Source: Bacillus sp. EB106-08-02-XG196
Lineage (GTDB): Bacteria; Bacillota; Bacilli; Bacillales; Cytobacillaceae
Direction of reading: 5' to 3'
DNA length: 64,000 nucleotides
NCBI RefSeq assembly: GCF_013396335.1
Contig: NZ_JABWSY010000008.1
Coordinates: 62,001-126,000, forward strand
Positions 57,529 to 64,000 of the stretch are shown here, in pieces. Below the pieces are notes generated by a model. That model saw only the letters and a list, made by a program, of their open reading frames with translations, searched no databases and was not told where the DNA came from. The first letter of the stretch is position 1. Each line of letters begins with the position of its first letter. The position numbers and the translations under genes were made by a program.

Positions 57529-59070
57529 TTATGCTTTTTTTGAGATTATTTTATTCTTTATCGTAACGGGTTGTTCGTTTTTTGCTGACATGATTTTCAG
57601 TTCGTTTGTCAGTCCTTTATAGGTGGAATAACACATTACGAGCATTAAAATGGCCAGTGGGATTGACGTTGCCACGAGGGCTGATTGTAAGCCCGACAAA
57701 CCACCCGTCATAATTAATACAGCGGAAACGGCTGCAATGACAACACCCCAAATGATTTTAGTAGTAGTAGTAGGATTCGGATTACCGTTTTCACTAATCA
57801 TCCCAAGTACGAAAATAGCTGAATCCGCGGATGTAATAAAGAAAATAAGCACGAGTACCATCGCTAAAATACTTAAGAATGTACTCATCGGGAAGTATTC
57901 AAAAAACTTAAATAGAGCAGACGTTACATCCGATGAAACTGCAGCTGCGATGGCTGTTTTGCCTTGATTTTCGATTAGATCAATCGCTGATCCCCCCATA
58001 ACCGCAAACCACAAGAAGGAACCAAGTACAGGGATAAAGATAGCCCCCATCATAAATTCTTTTATGGTTCGACCCTTCGAAATCCTCGCCACAAAGCTTC
58101 CGACAAGCGGTGCCCAGGCAATCCACCAGCCAAAATAGAATAGTGTCCAGCTTCCGATCCACGATCCATCACTATATGGCTCCGTTCGGAATGACATACC
58201 GATAAAGTTTTGGGCATAATCCCCAATTCCTTGGAAAAAGATTTTTAAGATAGATTGAGTTGGTCCAAGTACGAGCATAAAAGCTAATAAAAGAAACGCC
58301 AACAGCATATTCAGATTGGATAAGTATTTCATGCCGCTTTGCAGTCCCGATACCGTTGATCCAAGATAAAGTACGGTTACGACAGCAATAATGATAACTT
58401 GAGAAAGGAACCCTACCGGAATACCCCAAAGGTAATTCATCCCGCTATTCACTTGCAATGTTCCAAATCCTAGAGACGTTGCAATTCCAATTACGATAGA
58501 AAGAGTAACAATAATATCAATAAACTTGCCGAACCTGCCATTAATTTTATCTCCTACTAACGGGTGAAAAGTCGAGCTTAAGGAAGAAGGCAGTTTTTTT
58601 CGAAATTGGAAGAATGCTAGAGAAACACCTACGACACCATAACATGCCCAGGCGGAAACACCCCAGTGCAGATAGACAAATTGCATCGCGAGCTTTGCTG
58701 ATTCTTCAGATGATGCCTTTCCGAATGGGGGATCAATATAGTAAGATACCGGTTCTGCCACACCCCAAAACACAAGACTAATGCCGATAGAAGCACTGAA
58801 AAGCATCGCAATCCATGTACTCGTTTTAAATTCAGGGCGGTCGGAATCATCACCTAATCGAATATGCCCAAACTTTGACATACCAATATACATACAGAAA
58901 GAAAAGAAGATAAAAACACTGCCGAGAATAAACCAGCCTAAGTTATTATAGATAAAACTCAGAGATGAGTTGGAGAAAGTCTCTAACTGTTTTGGTGCAA
59001 AGATACCGATACTGATTAAGGCTAAGCTTATAGCCAACGAGAAATGGAATACGGTTTTCTTACCGTTCAT
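57529..59070 (-). CDS. BCCT-family transporter (betaine/carnitine/choline type)
   Basis: A 513-residue protein with twelve membrane segments. The BCCT signatures are clear: SIGISLVFWGVAEPVSYYID and the Trp-rich helix GSWTLFYFGWWIAWAPLVGS (aromatic box for trimethylammonium groups), then FVARISKGRT. It probably imports carnitine or a related betaine for the enzymes encoded upstream. The RBS is AAAGAGGTG. A cre site lies 43 bases upstream, and a large palindrome separates it from the dehydrogenase gene, so it may be transcribed both with the operon and on its own. Confidence 0.9.
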   Translation of the reverse strand: MNGKKTVFHFSLAISLALISIGIFAPKQLETFSNSSLSFIYNNLGWFILGSVFIFFSFCMYIGMSKFGHIRLGDDSDRPEFKTSTWIAMLFSASIGISLVFWGVAEPVSYYIDPPFGKASSEESAKLAMQFVYLHWGVSAWACYGVVGVSLAFFQFRKKLPSSLSSTFHPLVGDKINGRFGKFIDIIVTLSIVIGIATSLGFGTLQVNSGMNYLWGIPVGFLSQVIIIAVVTVLYLGSTVSGLQSGMKYLSNLNMLLAFLLLAFMLVLGPTQSILKIFFQGIGDYAQNFIGMSFRTEPYSDGSWIGSWTLFYFGWWIAWAPLVGSFVARISKGRTIKEFMMGAIFIPVLGSFLWFAVMGGSAIDLIENQGKTAIAAAVSSDVTSALFKFFEYFPMSTFLSILAMVLVLIFFITSADSAIFVLGMISENGNPNPTTTTKIIWGVVIAAVSAVLIMTGGLSGLQSALVATSIPLAILMLVMCYSTYKGLTNELKIMSAKNEQPVTIKNKIISKKA

Positions 59071-59112
59071 ATAAACACCTCTTTATCCTAGATTGATTTG
59101 GGTTTTCCCGAT

Positions 59113-59126
59113 TGAAAGCGATTACT
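59113..59126. promoter_or_regulatory. cre site upstream of the BCCT gene
   Basis: TGAAAGCGATTACT matches the CcpA operator consensus at 13 of 14 positions. It implies carbon catabolite control of the transporter. Confidence 0.65.
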
Positions 59127-59205
59127 AAAAATGATACAGGAACATTGATAAATGCGTTTTTTTATATTACATTCGTTAGAATATTATGAATTTTTAAAGC
59201 GATAA

Positions 59206-59240
59206 GATATCATATGAAGAGCGATCCTTCATATGATATC
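59206..59240. terminator. perfect 14-bp inverted repeat between dehydrogenase and BCCT genes
   Basis: GATATCATATGAAG, 7-nt loop, CTTCATATGATATC. It lies 8 bases after the dehydrogenase stop. It may act as an AT-rich attenuating hairpin or as an operator; the T run is not strong. Confidence 0.5.
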
Positions 59241-59247
59241 ACACATT

Positions 59248-60339
59248 TTACACGTTTAACTTATTGGAAGAAACAGTAGCTTCAATGATTTCAATAATCT
59301 TGTCAGCTACTTCGCCAGTAGAAGCCGTTCCACCCATATCGGGTGTTAGGACTTGCCCTTCCACCAAAAGCTGTTCAATGGCTTCCAGCACCAATTTCCC
59401 ATATGCCTCATAGCCGAAAAAGTCGAGCATCTGACTTGCGGACCAAATCGTTGCTAACGGATTCGCAATCCCTCGTCCCGCAATGTCGGGTGCAGAACCA
59501 TGAATCGGCTCAAACATCGATGGATAATCTCTTTCCGGATTAATATTTGCCCCTGCAGCAAGCCCAATACCCCCGGCAATCGCTGCACCTAAATCGGTCA
59601 AAATATCCCCAAACAGGTTGGATGTGACGACCACTTCAAATCGCTTCGGATCCTTAATCATCAGCATGGCCGCTGCATCGACAAGGTAAGATGCGGTTTC
59701 CACTTCAGGATACTCAGCACTCACCTCTTCAAAAACCTGATCCCAAAAAACCATCGAATAATTCAATGCGTTCCCCTTCGATATACTTGTCAGGGACCTG
59801 CCTTCTTTTTTGGCCGTTTCAAATGCATAACGGATAATCCGCTCTGTTCCCTTTCTGGAAAACACACTGTTTTGTAAAACCACTTCGTGATCCTGCCCTT
59901 TAAACAGCCAATCTCCAGCACCGGAATATTCGCCTTCACTGTTTTCACGGATGAACAGCATATTAATATCTTCCCGTTTCACATCGGTTAAGGCGGTTTT
60001 TGCCCCTTTTAATAAAGTCACGGGACGTATATTCACATATTGATCAAAGCTTTTTCGGATTTTCAGCAATAAATCCCACAAGGAAATGTGGTCAGGGACA
60101 CCGGGAAAACCAACAGCCCCCAAGTAAATGGCATCAAACTCTTTTAGCTGCTCAATTCCATCCTCATCCATCATTTTTCCATGTTTCGAATAAAATTCAC
60201 AGCCCCATGGAAAATAGGTGAAGTCAAATTGGAAGCTTGAATCGATGCTAGCCACTTTATTTAACACCTTGATCCCTTCGTTAATTACTTCTGGCCCAAC
60301 ACCATCGCCCGCAATTACTGCAATTTTTAGTATTTTCAC
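59248..60339 (-). CDS. D-malate/tartrate dehydrogenase (decarboxylating), isopropylmalate-dehydrogenase family
   Basis: A 363-residue beta-decarboxylating dehydrogenase: IAVIAGDGVGPEVINEG at the N-terminus, LYL-like LGAVGFPGVPDH, NIRPVTLLKG, RENSEGEYSGAG and FGDILTDLGAAIAGGIGLAA. The RENSEGEYSG form is typical of the tartrate/D-malate dehydrogenase group (TtuC, DmlA) rather than LeuB. It would oxidise malate from carnitine breakdown to pyruvate and CO2. The start is GTG after GGGAG. It lies 21 bases downstream of the aldehyde dehydrogenase gene. Confidence 0.88.
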   Translation of the reverse strand: MKILKIAVIAGDGVGPEVINEGIKVLNKVASIDSSFQFDFTYFPWGCEFYSKHGKMMDEDGIEQLKEFDAIYLGAVGFPGVPDHISLWDLLLKIRKSFDQYVNIRPVTLLKGAKTALTDVKREDINMLFIRENSEGEYSGAGDWLFKGQDHEVVLQNSVFSRKGTERIIRYAFETAKKEGRSLTSISKGNALNYSMVFWDQVFEEVSAEYPEVETASYLVDAAAMLMIKDPKRFEVVVTSNLFGDILTDLGAAIAGGIGLAAGANINPERDYPSMFEPIHGSAPDIAGRGIANPLATIWSASQMLDFFGYEAYGKLVLEAIEQLLVEGQVLTPDMGGTASTGEVADKIIEIIEATVSSNKLNV

Positions 60340-60360
60340 AACAGTTAACTCCCTTTATTT

Positions 60361-61812
60361 TCAGCTATGATTCCAAACAATCAGTTTCATTTCGGTCATT
60401 TCTTCCACTGCATATTTAATACCCTCTCGGCCTGTCCCACTTTCTTTTACACCGCCGTATGGCATTTGATCAACACGATATGTTGGTACGTCATTAATAA
60501 TAACACCGCCTACATGCAATTCCTGTGAGGCAAAAAGAGCATTTTTCACACTATTTGTATAAATACCAGCCTGAAGTCCAAAGCGGGAGTTATTTACTTC
60601 TTTAATCGCTTCCTCTACTGAACTTACCTTGTTCACAACGACAACCGGTGCAAAAGCTTCCTGACAGGATACCTTTAAATCGTGGTCGGCATCGGTAATA
60701 ATCGTTGGCTCAAGAATACCGTCCACAAGCTTTCCTCCTGCCGCAATGTTTGCCGTGCTGCCCGCTGTTTCGTAAATCCAGCCTAATACACGTTCAGCTT
60801 CGCCCTTTGAAATTAATGCTGAAATATAGGTTTCCGGATCAAGTGGGTCACCAATTTTCAATTGCTTCGCCGCTGCCGTGAATTTCGTTACAAATTCTTC
60901 ATAAACGTCTTCATGGGCATAGACACGCTGCAGGGAAATACATACCTGACCTTGGTTAGAGAATGCACCCATGATACAACGATCGATAATTTGATCAATG
61001 TCAATGTCTTTATCAATAATTAAGGCAGAATTGGAACCAAGCTCCAATGTCGTCTTTTTCAATCCCGCTTTACTGCGGATACCGATTCCGACACTCACGC
61101 TCCCCGTAAAGGTAACCATGCTCACGCGTTCATCCTCCACAATGGCATCCCCTACTGTACCACCAGGGCCAGTCACAACATTTAGGGCACCGGCTGGAAG
61201 ACCTGCCTCCTGAAAGAGCTCAGCAATAAAGAGGGCAGATAGCGGTGTCTGTGAAGCAGGTTTTAAGACAATCGTGTTTCCTGCTGCAATCGCCGGCCCA
61301 ACTTTATGAGCAACAAGGTTCATCGGAAAGTTAAAGGGTGTGATCGCTCCGATTACGCCAATCGGTTCTCTTACCGTATAGCCGAATCGGCCAACACCTC
61401 CTGCTGCGGCATCGAAAGGAATCGTTTCGCCATGAATTCGCTTTGCTTCTTCTGCTGCAAACTTATACGTTTCAATCGTTCTTGCCACTTCTGCCTTAGA
61501 AAACATAATGGGTTTTGCGGATTCACGGGTAATGATGTTAGCTGCTTCCTCTGCTCTTTCTTTTAAAAGAGTAACCACATTTTCCAAAATCTCTGCCCGC
61601 TTATAGGCCGGCATTTTCGCCATACCTTCACGTGCGTTGTAGGCAGCATCGATTGCTTTTTTCGTAAGCGCTTTATCTGCCATCGCAATTTGGGCTATTT
61701 CCTCTCCAGAATAAGGGGAGCGAAGTGGTGCATATTTTGCTGTTTCTACTTTTTCTCCATTGATCATTAGGAACTGTTTCGTCGACGTTAATTCACTCAC
61801 ATGTTTACTCAT
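60361..61812 (-). CDS. NAD(P)-dependent aldehyde dehydrogenase, putative malic semialdehyde dehydrogenase
   Basis: A 483-residue ALDH: Asn161 (TPFNFPMNL), cofactor loop FTGSVSVG, Glu257 (LELGSNSAL) and nucleophile Cys291 (QGQVCISLQRVY). The subgroup resembles lactaldehyde/succinate semialdehyde dehydrogenases. Placed between a CntA-like oxygenase and a D-malate-type dehydrogenase, it most likely oxidises malic semialdehyde to malate. The start overlaps the oxygenase gene's end by 8 bases. Confidence 0.88.
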   Translation of the reverse strand: MSKHVSELTSTKQFLMINGEKVETAKYAPLRSPYSGEEIAQIAMADKALTKKAIDAAYNAREGMAKMPAYKRAEILENVVTLLKERAEEAANIITRESAKPIMFSKAEVARTIETYKFAAEEAKRIHGETIPFDAAAGGVGRFGYTVREPIGVIGAITPFNFPMNLVAHKVGPAIAAGNTIVLKPASQTPLSALFIAELFQEAGLPAGALNVVTGPGGTVGDAIVEDERVSMVTFTGSVSVGIGIRSKAGLKKTTLELGSNSALIIDKDIDIDQIIDRCIMGAFSNQGQVCISLQRVYAHEDVYEEFVTKFTAAAKQLKIGDPLDPETYISALISKGEAERVLGWIYETAGSTANIAAGGKLVDGILEPTIITDADHDLKVSCQEAFAPVVVVNKVSSVEEAIKEVNNSRFGLQAGIYTNSVKNALFASQELHVGGVIINDVPTYRVDQMPYGGVKESGTGREGIKYAVEEMTEMKLIVWNHS

Positions 61813-62887
61813 TTAGGGCCTCCAATACCATTTCATGAAATTGTAAAATCGCTTTTTCTGAGGATGAATATCTGCCATTATTAAATGCACGAGAACGGAA
61901 GCCAATTTGCTCCAGCTCAACAAGCTCAATATCTTCCTGGCGAACCTGTTCTGCAAATGCCACTAAGTCTTTTTCTTCTTGAGTCAAGTTTTCATCACGG
62001 AAATAATAGGTATAGACAGCCAAAGACGTTTCGTGATCAATTGGGATCATTTGAATGGTAGCCATATTACCAGGACCCGGATAAATGGTCACCATCAAAT
62101 TCGGCCACAACCAGTAAAATGATCCGCCTTGCATTTCGGCTTCATCTAGATTAACCGTTCCATATTTTTTATCCTTTTTTACAATGGTACCTTGGATCGA
62201 ATAATTGTCACATGTAATGATTTGGTAATCATTCATATCCAGAGCAGCAACGAAACTTGGATGGGCAACATGACAGTGGTCACATTCCAGATAGTTGTCA
62301 ATATAGGCCTTCCAGTTTGCTTTCACCACACGTGTTCTTTGGTGAGTTCTTTTTAACTCACTTAAGAATGGGAACTTGCTCAATTTTTCAAAGAAATCGC
62401 CGTATGACTCGCTTAACGGCTTCGCATTATCATCAAGGTTCACGAAAATTAATGATTCCATAATCCCGATGCGAACAGAACGCAAACAAGCATCTGACAC
62501 ACAAGCCGCATCTTCCCCGCGAAAGTTCGGTGCTTTATTCAACTGTCCATCAAGCTTGAAGGTCCAGCCATGGTAACCGCATTGCAGGATTTTCTTGTTT
62601 CCTGCCTCTGTTCTTTCAAGCTTTGTCGCACGATGCGGACAAACATTGTAAAAAGCACGTATCACTTCATCTTTTCCGCGGGTTACAAGAATCGGCTCGC
62701 CTGCTACATCAAGAGTAAAAAAGTCCCCTGGCTTTTCTAATTGGCTGACATGGCCCACAAGCTGCCATGATTTTGAGAAAACAAGATCCATTTCTTTTTC
62801 CAATACTTTCGGGTCTGTATATTTGTCATATGGTAACGGTCTTTCAAATGTACGATTCGTTGCATTTTGCACTTTATTATAAGCCAT
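61805..62887 (-). CDS. Rieske non-haem iron oxygenase, carnitine monooxygenase (CntA)-like
   Basis: A protein of about 360 residues: Rieske [2Fe-2S] ligands Cys83, His85 (CPHRATKL) and Cys103, His106 (CGYHGWTF), then the catalytic mononuclear site in NYLECDHCHVAHP with Glu201, His204 and His209 and a late Asp (VRQEDIELVE). A Glu rather than Asp bridging the two metal centres is the feature reported for CntA and for the related glycine-betaine oxygenase GbcA. CntA cleaves L-carnitine to trimethylamine and malic semialdehyde. The start is ATG 62887 because GGAGG lies before it; an earlier in-frame ATG overlaps the RBS. Glycine betaine or another quaternary amine is an alternative substrate. Confidence 0.85.
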   Translation of the reverse strand: MAYNKVQNATNRTFERPLPYDKYTDPKVLEKEMDLVFSKSWQLVGHVSQLEKPGDFFTLDVAGEPILVTRGKDEVIRAFYNVCPHRATKLERTEAGNKKILQCGYHGWTFKLDGQLNKAPNFRGEDAACVSDACLRSVRIGIMESLIFVNLDDNAKPLSESYGDFFEKLSKFPFLSELKRTHQRTRVVKANWKAYIDNYLECDHCHVAHPSFVAALDMNDYQIITCDNYSIQGTIVKKDKKYGTVNLDEAEMQGGSFYWLWPNLMVTIYPGPGNMATIQMIPIDHETSLAVYTYYFRDENLTQEEKDLVAFAEQVRQEDIELVELEQIGFRSRAFNNGRYSSSEKAILQFHEMVLEALNE

Positions 62888-62926
62888 GATTTTTTCCTCC
62901 ATAATATAGATTCGATTTTTTTACTA

Positions 62927-63967
62927 TTAAACTCTTACTTTCTGTTCTTTAGTGGCTTTACTGCTCTTTTCTTTTTTCTCCATCATGCTTGTACTGTGAA
63001 GCGGCTGCACCTTCGAATGTGGATCAAGGTAAACCTTAGCATTACTTATAGCTGTCGGCGCCTCACCAAAACCACTGGCAATCAGCTTCACTTTTCCTTT
63101 ATACGTGCAAATATCCCCTGCCGCATAAATCCCTTTTATCGTTGTTTCCATTTGGGAATTGACAACGATTGAATTCCCTTCGATTTCTAAACCCCAGTCC
63201 TTTATCGGGCCGAGCGAGGAGACAAATCCGTAATTGACAAGGACATCATCCACTTCGATTTCTAATGAATCGCCACTGTTCGTTTCTGTCAAAACTACCT
63301 TTTCAACCTTGTTCTCTCCTATTAGTTCGACCGGAACATACGGCGTTAAAACCTCTACCTTTGACTTTTTCAATAATTCAACACTGTGTTCATGGGCACG
63401 GAACTTATCTCTTCTGTGAATGAGTGATACTTTTTCTGCTATGGGTTCAAGCATTAATGCCCAATCAACCGCAGAATCACCACCACCAAATACTGCAACC
63501 CTTCTTCCGGAAAAGCGACTTACATCCTGAACGAAATAATGGATATTTGCGCTTTCAAACTTTTCTTCGCCCTCTAATTTCAACTTCCGTGGCTGGAAGG
63601 CTCCATTTCCAGCCGTAATAATGACTGCTTTCGTATAATGAATTCCTTTGTTTGTTACGATTGCAAAAGACTGATCATCAAGACGCGTGATACTTTCAAC
63701 TGATTCCTCTAAACAAAGTGTTGGTTGAAACTGGTTCATTTGCATCATTAAATGATCAATGAGCTCCCCTGCTCTCACCTTTGGAAACCCGGCAATATCA
63801 TAAATATATTTTTCAGGGTACAACGCAGACAATTGTCCGCCTAGTTGGGGAAGACTTTCAATTATTTTTACAGAAGCTTTGCGCATCCCCGCATAGAAAG
63901 CGGTAAATAATCCAACTGGCCCTCCGCCGATAATGGTAATATCAAATGTTTCTAGTTGCTCTCCCAT
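62927..63967 (-). CDS. ferredoxin-NADP+ reductase, YumC/thioredoxin-reductase-like
   Basis: A 346-residue flavoprotein: FAD loop [43 protein letters not shown] loop [13 protein letters not shown] and C-terminal [20 protein letters not shown]. It lacks the CxxC of thioredoxin reductases, so it belongs to the type-2 ferredoxin-NADP+ reductases (YumC/YcgT of B. subtilis). It is the first gene of this operon inside the window, 39 bases before the oxygenase gene. It probably supplies electrons to the oxygenase via a ferredoxin. The Lys-rich tail ([16 protein letters not shown]) is an extension beyond YumC. The ATG follows GGGAGGG. Confidence 0.88.
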   Translation of the reverse strand: MGEQLETFDITIIGGGPVGLFTAFYAGMRKASVKIIESLPQLGGQLSALYPEKYIYDIAGFPKVRAGELIDHLMMQMNQFQPTLCLEESVESITRLDDQSFAIVTNKGIHYTKAVIITAGNGAFQPRKLKLEGEEKFESANIHYFVQDVSRFSGRRVAVFGGGDSAVDWALMLEPIAEKVSLIHRRDKFRAHEHSVELLKKSKVEVLTPYVPVELIGENKVEKVVLTETNSGDSLEIEVDDVLVNYGFVSSLGPIKDWGLEIEGNSIVVNSQMETTIKGIYAAGDICTYKGKVKLIASGFGEAPTAISNAKVYLDPHSKVQPLHSTSMMEKKEKSSKATKEQKVRV

Positions 63968-64000
63968 ATCTTCCCTCCCTTTTGTCTTATGGGAAACGTG

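Overview
The window is chromosomal DNA from a low-GC, endospore-forming Gram-positive bacterium. I infer the family Bacillaceae, Neobacillus/Mesobacillus-like. The reasons are strong GGAGG ribosome-binding sites, a GerA/GerC/GerB germinant-receptor operon, YyaC, YjcZ-type and YmaF proteins, an HprK paralogue, and CcpA (cre) and Fur operators. No rRNA, tRNA, CRISPR array, prophage or intact transposase was seen.

Layout. 0-3.4 kb: partial MscS channel, small proteins, a VOC protein, a DUF1659/DUF2922 pair and a repetitive Lys/Asp/His/Cys protein. 3.4-9.7 kb: a leftward exopolysaccharide-type operon (double NodB lipoprotein, PilZ-like/GT2 synthase, degenerate NodB protein, GH18). 10-15.3 kb: acyl-ACP desaturase, a YdhR/DsbA-like pair with a divergent TetR regulator, YmaF, a paralogue of the repetitive protein, YjcZ. 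15.4-20.5 kb: beta-glucosidase/MFS transporter/AraC regulator. 21.5-28.1 kb: PrpF isomerase, CitMHS carboxylate transporter and AbrB-type permease with two paralogous LysR regulators, and YyaC. 28-36 kb: single genes (SRPBCC, truncated PHP, subtilisin, truncated 5'-nucleotidase, GNAT, aldo/keto reductase) and an adjacent EAL and CBS-GGDEF pair. 36.7-40.7 kb: ger operon. 40.8-51 kb: FTR1 iron uptake and a Fur-linked lipoprotein around an envelope-glycan cluster (GT2, phosphatase-fold membrane protein, YbhN-like protein, UDP-sugar epimerase, UDP-glucose dehydrogenase). 51-57.4 kb: HprK paralogue, two coiled-coil proteins of unknown function, a two-component system. 57.5-64 kb: a leftward operon of flavoprotein reductase, Rieske oxygenase, aldehyde dehydrogenase, D-malate/tartrate-type dehydrogenase and BCCT transporter. 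This is best read as a quaternary-amine (probably L-carnitine) catabolic pathway.

The most striking non-genic signal is two interspersed repeat families. One has about 15 full or partial copies of a short palindrome (GGGGACGGTTCT ... AGAACCGTCCCC). Nearly all abut the 3' ends of genes, and they often supply the stop codon or the last residues. In at least two genes a copy lies where the conserved C-terminal part is missing. The second is a 276-bp MITE-like element in three copies; two copies have perfect 8-bp target-site duplications. Many start sites were moved to fit visible ribosome-binding sites, as stated in the entries.
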